This document shows, in pieces, positions 1 to 11,019 of a stretch of 64,000 nucleotides of DNA. How positions within the stretch are numbered: position 1 is the first letter of the stretch; every line of letters begins with the position of its first letter. The translations under genes were made by a program, and so were the position numbers. Source of the DNA: Tulasnella sp. 424 (Eukaryota > Basidiomycota > Agaricomycetes > Cantharellales > Tulasnellaceae); contig WSUB01000205.1 in the NCBI GenBank assembly GCA_019633425.1, positions 1 to 64,000 of the forward strand. The letters are read 5' to 3'. The notes under the pieces were generated by a model. That model saw only the letters and a list, made by a program, of their open reading frames with translations, ran no database searches and was not told the origin of the DNA.

Positions 1-484
1 ACGAAGAACGGAGTCTACACAAGCCTTGGACCTGCCGATACTCCCATTTCGTTCAACGCGAGAGAGGACATCAGTTCTTCTGTTGTTCGTATCTCGGTCC
101 TTGCCGCCGCGGATCCAAAATCTGTGCCCGATTTTGTGCGCATCAACGGCTCCGCAATCTCGTACAACCAACTCGCTGCTCTGGTCGGCAAAGCTCGGGG
201 CGCAGAAATCAAGGTGGTCGAGGTGGACGATGCTGAATCGAAGAAATTGGTTTCGACAGGTGACCATTGGACGAGGTTTTGGGCCGCTCTGAGGTACCCA
301 TTCTAATAAGACCGAGTGCGAAACCCAGGAGGCTAATAGTGCTCATCCTACTTTCAGATACGGTTGTGGACATGGTCTCACAGACTTCACCAAGGAAAAC
401 TCGAACGAGATCTTGAACCCAGATCAAAAATATTGGAACTGGAAGACTATGGAGGAGTGGGTTGAGGAGACCAAGGGTGTCTAA
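1..484 (+). CDS. NmrA-like / isoflavone-reductase-like NAD(P)-binding protein, 3' end only
   Basis: The reading frame is open from the first base. It has one intron (294-357, GTACCC...TTTCAG, splitting an Arg codon) and stops at 482-484, so about 139 C-terminal residues are seen. The segment has the look of the substrate-binding half of NmrA-type atypical short-chain dehydrogenases: a Pro-Val-Ser-Phe-like strand (TPISFNAREDI), a VPDFVRINGSAISYNQLAAL stretch, and a C-terminal NPDQKYWNWKTMEEW helix. The Rossmann Gly-rich motif lies upstream of the window. Members are NAD(P)H-dependent reductases or redox-sensing regulators, and the substrate cannot be told from this piece. Family assignment is from pattern memory and is fairly secure; the function is not. 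Confidence 0.7.
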
Positions 485-888
485 ATGGAGAATGTTCGGA
501 AAATATTTTCTCTGTATATGAACTTCAGTAATTAGGATGCCTAATGCACCGTTGAAATCGAGTGCAAATCTCACTTTAGAATGTCGGGGTGCGCCTGTCG
601 TCAAACTGCGGCCCTGTGTACTTTAGTCACCGCTCCTAGAACCGCGGCACAGTTTCCCCATTCATGAAGTGGAAAATAGAACAGTCGTTTGTGGGCAAGT
701 GAGAGATCGTGCGTTGGGTAGAAGCATCGAAGGTTGTGATCGACTGAATGCTCTTTTCGGCGTCCCATCAATCTCCGAGTTTGCCTTTGTGGCACATCAC
801 ATTTGCATCATTTCCACCACACCACTGGACCGAACCACCTCTACGACCACATTCCCTTCATCGTTATACCCGAATCGCTTCCTTAATC
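485..888. other. Intergenic region upstream of F-box gene A1
   Basis: No coding sequence is supported here. The last ~200 bases (a GAAGCATCGAAG block, then a pyrimidine-rich stretch before the ATG) resemble the regions just upstream of the paralogues at 4180 and 7982, so they are probably the duplicated promoter and 5' UTR of family A. Confidence 0.5.
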
Positions 889-3471
889 ATGGTTGTTACA
901 AGACAAAAAAATCTCATCAACCACGAACAACCAAGCGACGAAACCGGAGAAGACGAGGGCTGGCCCGTCGCCCATGGCTCACCCGACCATGAGTGTTGGC
1001 ATACTTTCTCCGATCAATGCTGCGATTTCTACTAAACTCAAATACCTCTGATTTATCTGCTAGATACACCCAAACCGAAGAGGAAAAGAGCGAAAACCGC
1101 TCGCAGTGCTCGGGTCAGCGGCAAATCTACGAATCATCTCAAGGAAGACCGGTTCACTTCACTACCTCTCGATGTAGTGTATGAGGTAAGTACTCTTTAT
1201 TTAAGCTCTATTTTTGCCTTGCACACTTCACGAGCGACAGATACTGGCCTTCCTCGCACCATTGGACCTCCTTAATCTCGCAAGAACAAACAAGGCACTA
1301 AGAAATCATCTCATGTCCAAGGTCAGCAGCGCTTTATGATATTATATGTATACGAGGTGCTAAACTATCCGTTTCCAATTGCTAGCGCTCTCGTGGTGCT
1401 TGGAAGGCCGCACGCGCTGCCACCGAACCGCCCGTGTCGATCTGCCCGAAAGCAATGAGCGAGCCGCAATTAGCCGTCTTGCTTTTCACAAAGGACTGTA
1501 CGGTATGATAATTATTTACTTCATTTCTCTGCTCGATTATTCTCTGACGCCTAACATCGTTCGTCGCCAGGTGTGCGGCAAACCCCTCAAGGGCTCCCAG
1601 AGGACCTGGTGGATCTTGCACCTCAGAGCCTGCAGCCCGTGCTTTCGATCTAAGTGAGCTAACAAATTCGCATTGTGGTCTATTCATTCTTTACCTTGGT
1701 GTATCACTTGATAGGGTCATATTGGGGAGAGCCGCAGTTCAAGACTACGAGTATTTAAATTTGGACGACTTTAACACTGTCCTGGAGCTCCTTCCCGGAG
1801 AGCCTAGTGCGTGAATTCGTTCTTCAAAGTATCTTTTGTTTCTTCCGTCTCTCATCCATACCTCAAACGATTGGCATTAAGGGTGGGGCCGGTTAAGTAC
1901 ATCGTCGGTGAGGCTCTGTTTTCCTGAAGTTATAATCTTCGGCCGAAATCCGTATAATTCCAAATCTCATAGAGCCCTCGCAACAATTATTACCTCTCAG
2001 AAGACGTTGGCCATATGTCCGAAGTTGTGGAACACCACCAGCTCCGTCTCGAAGCCAGAGTAGAAGGCTCTGTCGCAGACTTCGAACAAGTTATCGAAAC
2101 CACCAAACCCGAGGTTATCGAGCGTAACGATTCAGCCATAGTCCTAAAGGAATGGAATAAAAAGGCTAGAGAAGCACGGATGCTAATAAGAACTCAGATG
2201 AGGGAGGCGAGGAAACGAGAGTGCGCGCGACCATCCGCGTTGCATTCAGTTGATTCGTGCCATTGCACGACTAAATGTATGCCACCCATTCGCAGAATCA
2301 CTTCAAAACTGGTCGAGTTAGGGCATGACGCCCGTGACGTACAAAGGGCTTCCTATCGCTCTTCGTGGTTTTTTTTCCTGTTTCAGAGTACAAACCCGCT
2401 GACAGCCTCGGGTATGTTGTTCAGGGACTGCTTGCGCTTCTGATTCCATGCTTACATGCACTGCTTGTGCATTCTCTGGTAGCTTGGAAGCGAATGAAAA
2501 CCAGAGCCGAATGGCTGGTGAAGGAAGAGAACCGGGTCAGAGCTGAAGAAGAAGAGCCTTTGCCCAGGAAGACTCGAAGGGTAATATTCAGAGAGAAATA
2601 TTCAGCCTTCAGATCGTCTTACAATGCCGTTCCCGTCACGCTCATGCCTTCTGAGATCTTCCTCATGAGGATAGAGGGATTCAGGGATGTCATCGAAGCT
2701 GAGGGGACCGACATATCCCCAGGCATTTTTGATGAAGCATTTAGTCATCTGCCAAATTATGTGGACACGTGGAGGAAGGGACGAAAGCTGGAACTCACAA
2801 GATTCCTCCTAACAGCCCACTCAAGCCCTAATGTGGATACCGATCTCGATGCAGTCGAGGACCAAGGGATTCTTTCCCTAGCGACATCCGTTTTTGCTAC
2901 CTGCGGTCACGGGTACTCACTTGCATATGACGAAAATACAATCCACTGGATCGACTCAATAGGCGACCATTTCACAAGGAATGTGTACCATATTCCGCCA
3001 GGAAAGCCCACAAGTTCTTTCGAAGAGATGCAGTGCATCCGAGTGGTGGGTGATTGGGTCGGCCATGCGGAGCTACTCGTGGAAGCAGTGGGCTTGGATC
3101 CGAATACCGCCACCATCACAGACATGGACAACCTCGACGCCAGGTTTTACTGTGATGCCTGTTCTCTAGTAAAACTTCGCGGTGAGGTCGTTGCGCGCAA
3201 TTGGCGAAACTGTGTAGGTTGCGACCAAACCGATCAGATTCTAGATTCCTGATTCTCCCACCGCTTCCAGATAAAGCATGTCGGCTTTCATTCGAAGTCG
3301 TCACCTTGGAAAGGTTGGACGCTTTTGTCTCCCAAAGACCGAGCTGTTGTGGATGTGCTGGAAAAGAAAGTGGAAAGAGAGTGGCGTACTTCAGCGTCAT
3401 CATGGAATAGCTACGCAATTTCCCTCGGCGGGAAACGTTTCCAACTCAACGGGCGCAGAGTTTACTCATAG
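889..3471 (+). CDS. F-box protein, family A, copy A1 (possible splice-site damage)
   Basis: This is a multi-exon gene. Exons I can place are 889-994, 1064-1185, 1241-1321, 1386-1502, 1571-1653 and 1715-1806, then an exon beginning near 1986, a long exon to about 3213, and a last exon from about 3271 to the stop at 3469-3471. The order of parts is an acidic N-terminus, a basic NLS-like run (KPKRKRAKTARSARV), an F-box (FTSLPLDVVYEILAFL...), a Cys-pair module (VCGKP...LRACSPC), a charged helical stretch, and a C-terminal Cys/His module (FYCDACS...NWRNC...H). F-box proteins bind Skp1 and recruit substrates to SCF ubiquitin ligases. The position that reads GAGTAC|GTACC at the helical-exon donor in A2 and A4 reads GAGTGCGCGCG here, so that donor is lost or shifted. 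The protein also ends earlier than its paralogues. It could be a decaying copy. Confidence 0.7.
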
Positions 3472-4179
3472 TTCTGAGCAGTGGTGAGTTGACAAACATC
3501 CTCCTTCGCACGTCTCTAACAAGCCAGTATGGTTTCCAGCAACTCGGATTGACGGATTTGGGTCCATCGAATAAGACAACAAGTTGGCTGGTCCATAATA
3601 AATGCCCAGGACCCTTCGAGCTGGCAATGTTACTATATAGACAGCACACAGGATTGGAAGACACACCAACTATGTAAATTCTTTTAGATGCGAGATATAT
3701 CGTATTCATAGTTCTTCAAAGGTGGATCAGGGCTATGGAAAATCCTTCTCTAATCACTCCCCCCAGCCAAAGCCTTGGAAAGCTGCAGTGTCGGACAAGC
3801 CCATCCTCTGTACACTCTTAGGAGTTCGGGATTGAATACAGAAGCGACGGGCTTTTCTTGAATTGTTTCTTAGCAGCAGAGTCTGCCTGATTTCCGAGGC
3901 TTCACGGCAATCGGCTGCGTCGGTGGCCCGCAAGCTGGTGGAGGATTCTCTTCGGAAATGAAACTCTACCGACACCTTTCTGAGCTTGAATCACAGATCA
4001 GGAGTGAGTTTAATAGAAGCATCGAAGCTTGCATGCACGGGCTGTTCGGGCATCCTAACAATCTCCGAGTTTGGCCCTGTGGCGCGTTACGTTTGCAAAG
4101 TTTCCGCCACACCCCTCAACCAAGCCATCTCTGCGACAACGTCTCCTTCCTCGCTACCCCTAAGGTCTCTCTCATAACT
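3472..4179. other. Intergenic region between A1 and A2
   Basis: No gene is seen. The part near 3810-3870 (a GAATACAGAAGCG block) matches sequence near 7370-7400, and in inverted form near 53420-53450, so it is upstream sequence that duplicated with the family A genes. The ~180 bases before 4180 resemble the other family A promoters. Confidence 0.5.
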
Positions 4180-6796
4180 ATGGTCGTTACTAGGTCAAAA
4201 ACCCTCATTGATCACAAGGAACCGGGCCACGACAAAGTGGCAAGCCAGGACGGGCCGGGGAATGGAGCTGGCACCCGTGGTTCGCCAGATGATGAGTGTT
4301 AGCATATCTTCTCCGCCTTACTGGTATTGTTTTCTAAACTCGGATTCCTTTGTTTTACCTGTTAGATCAACCCAAGCCGAAGAGGAAAATGGCAAAAACC
4401 ACTCGCACCGCTCGGGCCAGCGGGGGATCTAGACATCGCCTCAGGGAAGACCGGTTTACTTCACTACCTCTCGACGTGATATATGAAGTACGTACTTGGT
4501 ATTGAAGCCTAGTGGCTACTCTACTTACTTCATGAGTCATAGATACTTAGCTTCCTCACACCACTCGACCTCCTAAGACTCGCAAGAACAAACAAGGCTC
4601 TAAGAAATCACCTCATGTCCAAGGTCAGCAACGCGCTTGATGAACCTACCGATATACGAGGTGTTAAATTACTCGTTTTTGATACCAGCGCTCTCGTTGC
4701 GTTTGGAAGGCCGCACGAGCCGTCGTAGTGCCGCCTGTACCAATATGTCCAAAAGGCATGAGCGAGCCGCAATTAGCTGTCTTGCTTTTCGCAAGGGAAT
4801 GCACGGTACGATTAAATCTCTCCCTTATTTCTCTCTTCATGTCTCCGTTATTCCTTGACGCCTAACATCATTCATCGCTAGGTGTGCAGCAAACCAATTA
4901 CGGGCACCCAGAATGCATGGTGGACTCTGCACCTCAGAGCCTGCAACCCGTGTTTTAAGTCTACGTAAGTAGCCTGAAGAGGTTGCATTGTGCTCTGCAT
5001 CACCCCTTACCTTTGTGTATCACGTCATAGCGCAGTTTTGGGCAGAGTCGCAGCGCAGCAGTATGCGTACTTGGAAGACTTTCGCACTGTTCTGGAGCTC
5101 CTTCCCGGAGAAAATAGTGCGTAATTTTGCCTTCACACTATCGTTCATTTTCTCCGTCCCTCATCTACACCTCGAACGATTGGCTTTAAGTGTTTGTTCG
5201 GTCACAGAGACGGCCGGTGAGGCTTCGTTGTCGCAGAACGTATCGTCCTCGACCGCGGCCGATAATAACACTTCATTCTATAGGATCCGCGCGACGACTA
5301 TTACCTTTCAGAAGACGTCCGCCGGATGTCCGAAATTGTGGAACATCATCAGTTCCGTCTCGAGGCCAGAGTCGAAGGCACCAGCACCGACTTTGAACAG
5401 TTCGTCGAAAAGACCAAATCTGAAATTTGCGAACAAATGGATCCTGCAAGAGTTCTGATGGAATGGGGTAAAAAGGCGGAGCATGTAAAACGGCGAATGA
5501 AAAATGAGATGAAGGAAACTAGGAGACGAGAGTACGTACCGAGACTCACTCTAAGAGTACAAACTAAATGTAGGGCATCGTTTGTAGAGTTGTTTCAAAA
5601 CTGGTCGAGCTGGGGCATGATGTGCGTGATGCACAGCAGGCTTCCTCTGCGTTTCTGAGTGTACGACCTCTCACATCTACGGGTATGTCCGTCAAGGACG
5701 CACTTTGCCCAGGATTCCAACGTCTATTTTGACCACATTTGCGTTTATGACAGTTTGGAAGCGAATCCAACCTAAAGCTGAAATACTGGCTAGAAAAGAA
5801 AATCTGGTCAGGACTGAAATGGAAGAAACCCCGATTAGGAAGGCTCGAAAGATGGCATTCGGGCAGAGATATTCCGACTTCAAGTCATCTTACAATGCTC
5901 ATCCCGACACGCTTATGCCTCCCACCGCTTTTCTCATGACGATCGAGGGAGTTGAGGAAGTTCTCGAAGCTGAAGGGACCGACGTCTCCCCAAGCATCTT
6001 TGATCAGGTGTTCAGCGATCTCTCCAATCATGTGGACGAATGGAGGAACGAACGAAAACTCGAACTGACAAGATTCGTCCTAAAAGCTCAACTAGAGGAG
6101 GCAGCCGAGGAGCAAGGCATTCTTTTTCCAGCGACATCCATTTTTGCCACTTGCGGTCGCGAGGAGTCACTTGCGCACGACGAAGATACAGTCCATTGGA
6201 TCGACACAATCGGAGACCACTTCACAAGGAAAGTGTACCATACTCCTCCAAGAAAGCCCACAAGCTCCTTCGAGGAGATGCAGTGCATCCGTGTGGTGGG
6301 TGACTGGGTCGGCCATGCGAAGCTACTTGTGGAAGTAGTAGGCTTGGATTCGAACACCGCCACCATAACAGACATGGACAATCTCGACGCCAGGTTTTAC
6401 TGCGATGACTGTTCCCTAGTGAAAATGCCCGGCGAGGTGGTTGCTCGCAATTGGCGAAATTGTGCAAGTGTGCGACCATCTGATCAGTTTTTGGATTTCT
6501 AATTCTTGCACATTCCTCGGTTCCAGATAAAGCACGTCGGTTTTCATTCGAATTCGTCGCCCTGGAAAGGTTGGACGCTTTTGTCCCCCGAAGATCGATC
6601 CGTTGTCGGTGAGCATGAAAAGAAACCGGATAGAAGCTTTGCCATTTCGGCATCGTCATGGAATACCTTCGCAATGTCCCTGAGCGGGAAGCGCATCAGC
6701 TTGACCGGGCACGGATACGGATGCGGGCGATCGCGAACTATATATTGTTACCGAGGACCAGTGAGTGAGCAAATATACCCCGTAGAGCGTTTTTGA
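4180..6796 (+). CDS. F-box protein, family A, copy A2
   Basis: Same exon plan as A1. The start MVVTRSKTLIDHKEPG lies just after a CTCATAACT context. Exon 1 ends at a GAGT|GTTAGC donor, the next exon carries KPKRKMAKTTRTARASG and the F-box (FTSLPLDVIYE...), and the Cys-pair module follows. The helical exon begins at a GATCCGCGC acceptor (about 5284) and ends at a GAGTAC|GTACC donor. The long exon from about 5753 carries KRIQPKAEILARKENLVRTE, the conserved SDFKSSYNAHPDTLMP block, and the Cys/His end (FYCDDCS...NWRNC, then KHVGFHSNSSPWKGWTLL). The stop is at 6794-6796. One short linker exon between about 5110 and 5280 is unclear to me. The likely role is an SCF substrate receptor; the substrate is unknown. 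It looks intact. Confidence 0.75.
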
Positions 6797-6854
6797 CAAG
6801 GCGTCAGCGTCCCGGCCCTTAGCAACAGCGACCCGGAGTAACGTTTGCAATTAG

Positions 6855-7141
6855 GTCCGAATCATCCATGACACCCGTGCAAGCAATTCTCAGGGCGGGG
6901 AAGTGCCGGTGGTTAGTAGTTTCTGTATGTGTTGGGGTGCCAGGAAGTCGGTACGCTTGTCGATAGGTAGCGTCAAATCCGACCAAAGTGAGGTTAACGA
7001 TGTAGTTGAATTGGATAGACTCAAGGGAAAGGGATCATTCACGTTGCGTCGTTAGCTGCAAATTATAGCGTAGCTGAAGCTGAGCCCAACGTTAGAGAAT
7101 CGGCCATCCACTCGTGGGTCTCCTCCCGCGGAACGTCAAGC
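6855..7141 (-). pseudogene. Relic of the C-terminal part of a family B F-box gene
   Basis: Read on the - strand, this stretch matches the late part of the last exon of family B: a CTTGACGTTCCGCGG start equivalent to LTFRG, a decayed DSLTLG-type segment, NLTLVGFDATYRQA and then GTPTHTETTNHRHFPALRIAC. The frame is interrupted by stops and small indels, and neither the start nor the end of the gene is present. It sits convergent to and directly downstream of A2, the same relation that B1 has to A3. This suggests that A2 once had a B partner too. Confidence 0.8.
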
Positions 7142-7439
7142 GCTCAGAGCACGACGTCGCTGGAATGGGGTTTTGAGACCTGGATGCCCTAACGTACCGC
7201 TCATACGAATGAGATTTGATGCAGCTCCCACTTTCGATGTGCCAGAAAGCTGTTGTCGATATGGTGCACTTCATTCTTTTACAGTTCACCAATCCTAAAA
7301 ATGGAAGGCACTGGGAATTTACACCCTTGGGAACGCGCTTCCCACCTGTCCGAAAAGTTTCGAGGAGCTCGGAACGGAATACAGAAGCGGTGGGCTGTAC
7401 ATGTTCGTGTGCTGAGATTACAGTGGTTTGCATAACTGC

Positions 7440-7577
7440 TTTCACACTCGAAAATCACCTCGCCCGGCCCCACCTGCGTAAAGAAGCGCAATGTATCCCT
7501 TTTCTAACTGAGTAAGGTGCTCTCCTACCTAATTAGGCAGGTGGGGCCGGGGCTAGGTCATTTTCGAGGGTGAAACC
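7440..7577. repeat. Inverted repeat, ~40 bp arms with ~50 bp spacer
   Basis: The left arm (about 7440-7483, TTTCACACTCGAAAATC...CCGGCCCCACCTGCG) is the near-perfect reverse complement of the right arm (about 7534-7577, GGCAGGTGGGGCCGGGGC...TTTTCGAGGGTGAAA). A third, weaker copy of the right arm starts near 7672 (CCTAGGCAGGTGGGGCC...TTTCGAGGG). It could be a MITE-like remnant or a long hairpin. No transposase is present. Confidence 0.6.
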
Positions 7578-7981
7578 ACTTATGCGAACCAACTGTAAAA
7601 TGTGTTCAAAAGTGGCGCGGGACCTACGAATCCCTCGGCCGTAGGGCGGAGGACAACGGGCTTAGACGTCCTAGGCAGGTGGGGCCAACGCGACTATTTC
7701 GAGGGGTGGCAGGTGCCTACTTTTGGCAATCAGGACGGGTAAGTTCTAGAGGGTTCTATTCGAGAATGAAATCCATTTGAGCTTGACTCACTGATAGTGA
7801 GTTTAATAGAAGCATCGAAGCTCGCGTGACTCACCAGACTGCCTGCGCTGTTTCGGGCATTTCATGTCGGCTCCGTAGCACGTCACGTGATTACGTTTAC
7901 AACGTTCCAACCACACCGCTGCGTCAAACCCTCTCAACGACGACACCTCCTTAATCGTCACCCGAGGCCTCTCTCATAGCC

Positions 7982-10641
7982 ATGGTTGTTACCAGGTCAA
8001 AAACTCTCACTGTTTCCAAAAAACCGGGCGACGAAACTGTGGAAGGCTGGAATCGGCTGGGAAATGGAGTTGGCACCAGTGGCTCGCTCGACGACGAGTG
8101 TTAGCATCTCTTCTTCGTCTAGCTGCTATTACTTTCTGCTGAAGTCGAATCCCTCTGACTTGTTCGCTAGATCAATCAAAGCCGAAGAGGAAAAGAGCGA
8201 AAACCGCTCGGAGCGCTCGGACCAGCGAGGAATCTAGGGATCGTCTCAGGGAAGACCGGTTTAATTCGCTACCTCTCGACGTGGTATACGAGGTAAGTGC
8301 TTAGTATTCGGGATTTCCTCGTGCCCCTACCTACTTCATGAGTGACAGATACTCGGCTTCCTCACACCACTGGACCTCCTTCATCTCGCAAGAACAAATA
8401 AGGCGCTCCGAAATCATTTCATGTCCAAGGTAACCGCTTCAGGTACCTACACATATACGAGGTGTTAAATGATTCTTTTCCAATTACTAGCGCTCTCGTG
8501 GTGCTTGGAAGGCCGCGCGAGCTGCCGCAGAACCACCCGTTCCAACATGTCCAAAAGACCTGAGCGAACCGCAATTAGCCGTCTTGCTTTTCGCAAGGGA
8601 ATGCACGGTATGTTCCAATCTCCCCCAAATTCCCTTCTGCCTCTCTCCACTTATTTGCTTGACGCTTAACATGATTTGTCTCTAGTTATGCAGCAAACCA
8701 CTCACAGGATTCCCAGATGTCTGGTGGATTCTGCGTCTCAGAGCCTGCAAAGTGTGTTACAAAGCCAAGTGAGCTAAAGAAGGTGCCTTGTACCCTGAAT
8801 CATTCCTCACCTTCGCAACCACTTCATAGCACCATTTCGGGGAAAGCCGCAGCTAAGGAGTTTGCGTATTTGGACGACTTCCGTACTGTCCTTGAGCTCC
8901 TTCCTGGAGAGTGTAGTGCGTAAATTTGCTCTTGAATTTTCTTTTGTCTCCTTCGTGCCTCATTGATATCTCGAACAATTGGCATGAAGACTGGCTTCGG
9001 TCACAAAGGCGTCCGGTGAGGGTCTTTTTCCCATGCCTTACAGTCTTTGGCCCAGCCGATAATAACACCGAACCCTTTAGGATCCATACGAGAACCATTA
9101 CCTCTCGGAAGCCGTTCGTCAGATGTCAGAAATCGTGGAACATCATCAACTTCGTTTCGAGGCCAGAGTTGAAGGCTCCCGCACCGACTTCGAGAAATTT
9201 GTCCAAAAAACCAAATCCGAAATCTGCGAAAAGATTGATTCAGCCAGTATCCTAATGAAATGGGCGAGAGAGAGAGAACAAGCAGAGCGGCGAATCGCAA
9301 ATGAGATTAGGGAAAAGAGGAGAGAAGAGTACGTCCCGAGACTCATTCTGGGGGTCCAGACTAAATCCATGACATCGAACCGAAGGGTTATTTCAAAACT
9401 GGTCGAGTTGGGGCATGATTTACGTGACGCACGACAGGCTTCCTATGCCTATTCAGAAATTCCAAATCTGTTTCTGACCACGCAGGCTCTCACACCAGCG
9501 GGTATGTCTGTCCAAGGACACACTTTTCCCAAGGTTTCAACGATTATATCGACCACGGTTACGTTCCATAATAGCTTGGAAGCGAAGACAGCCTCGGGCT
9601 GAAAGGCTAGTCGAGGAACAAAAGCGGATCAGGACCGCGAGGGAAGAAGATCCCGTTAGAAAGACTCGAAGGACGGCCTTCTGTCAAAGATATTCCAGCT
9701 TCAAATCATCTTACAATGCTGTTCCCGACACGCTGATGCCTTCTGCCACTTTTCTTACAAAAATCGAAAGCGTCAAGGAGATCATCGAAGCGGAAGGGAC
9801 CGACGTCTCCCCGAGCATCTTTGACCACGTCTTCAGTGATCTTCCGAATCATTTGGAGAAATGGAGGAAGGAACGAAAACTCGAACTCACAAGATTGGTC
9901 CTAGCTGCCCAACAAGAACAGGAAGCAGATACCGATCCCGAGGCAGCAGAGGAGCAAGGCATTCTCTCACTAGCGACATCCGTTTTCTCCACTTGCGGTC
10001 ACGGGTACTCACTTACGCATGACGAAGATACAGTCCATTGGATCGACACAATCGGAGACCATTTCAGCAGGAGAGTGTACCATACTCCACCACGAAAACC
10101 CACAAGCTCTTTCGAAGAGATGCAGTGCGTTCGTGTGCTGGGTGGCTTGGTCGGTCATGCGAAGCTACTCGTGGAAGCGGTAGGCTTGGATCCAAGTACC
10201 GCCACCACAGCAGACATGGACGACCTCAACGCCAGGTTCTACTGCGATGACTGCTCCCTAGTGAAACTTCGTGGCGAGGTGGTTGCTCGCAATTGGCGAA
10301 ATTGTGTAGGTTGCGACCATCTGATCGGTTTCTGGAATTCTAATCCTGGCACATTCTTCCACTGCTTCCAGATAAAGCATGTCGGTTTTCACTCGAAATC
10401 ATCACCTTGGAAAGGTTGGACGCTTTTGTCTCCCGAAGACCGAGCTGTTGTACGCGAGCATGAGAAGGAACTTGGAAGAAAGTGGCACACTCCGACGTCT
10501 TGGTGGAATCGCAACGCAATATCCCTGAACGGGAAAAGTATAAGGCTGAATGGGCGCCGTTTCACGCCCAGGAGGCGACTTCAGTGTTGTTCCCGACGAT
10601 GGCCTGTGAGTGGGCAAAACATTCTCCAGTCCGTTTCCTGA
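7982..10641 (+). CDS. F-box protein, family A, copy A3
   Basis: The start is at 7982 and the stop at 10639-10641. The plan is the same as in A2: N-terminal exon to a GAGT|GTTAGC donor, NLS-like KPKRKRAKTARSARTS, F-box FNSLPLDVVYE plus ILGFLTPLDLLHLARTNKAL, Cys-pair exon (VMQQTTHRIPRCLVDSASQS in the wrong frame; CSKPL...LRACKVC in frame), and a helical exon from about 9080 (DPYENHYLSEAVRQMSEIVE). The long C-terminal exon has LMPSATFLTKIESVKEIIEA, GILSLATSVFSTCGHGYS, FYCDDCSLVKLRG and KHVGFHSKSSPWKGW. The last intron (GTAGGTTGC...TTCCAG, 66 bases) is a multiple of three, so its retention would not break the frame. The probable role is an SCF substrate receptor, perhaps nuclear. It appears intact and is nearest to A4 (50405-53128). 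Confidence 0.75.
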
Positions 10642-11019
10642 CAAGAAATTTGCGTCTCAGCAATAGCGACTCGGAATGACGTCTTGTTATCACACAACTA
10701 TCTCGAATTATGACTTGTTGCTTTATTTGAGGGTGTGAGGCGAATAGAGACTCCTAAGAGAAATTGTCGGCTAGTCAAGGACTTTGTTTAACCCTTCGAT
10801 TTGAAGCCGCGATTGCATTCCCTATTGCCTCCCCTCGCTGGTGAAGGTATCAACCTATATCTGAAACGACGATAATTAACTCGGTGGGATGAAGTATTTA
10901 GACACCCCCATTTGGGCGATATAACAAATACGTCAAATTTCCATTCAATCGAGTCAAGATAAAAGAGAGTGAGGCGTCAAATGCTTTGAGAATGAATCAT
11001 CATCACCAGAAATCCATCC
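10642..11019. other. Convergent spacer between A3 and B1
   Basis: No gene is seen. It carries the conserved family B 3' flank: a GAGGGTGTGAGGCGAAT block near 10730, then CGACGATAATTAAC, and AATGAATCATCATCACCAG just after the stop. The same blocks follow B3, B4 and B6, so the flank was duplicated with the genes and probably holds their 3' UTR and polyadenylation signals. Confidence 0.6.

Larger units (their letters stand above)
6797..7981. other. Intergenic region between A2 and A3 with relics and inverted repeats
   Basis: No intact gene. It contains a family B relic (6855-7141, separate entry), an inverted repeat (7440-7577, separate entry), and a block near 7590-7650 (GTTCAAAAGTGGCGCGGGAC...GGCGGAGGA) that recurs near 16990-17050. 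The last 200 bases are the family A type upstream region. Confidence 0.6.
7700..11019. repeat. Left arm of a large inverted duplication (partner about 50098-53450)
   Basis: This arm holds A3 and its flanks. Reading the right arm on the - strand gives the same order: upstream block with GAATACAGAAG, A gene, then a ~350 base spacer with GATTCATCATCACCAGAAATC-type sequence, then the end of a B gene. A3 and A4 are each other's closest relatives in the window. Exact ends and identity cannot be measured by eye. Confidence 0.65.
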
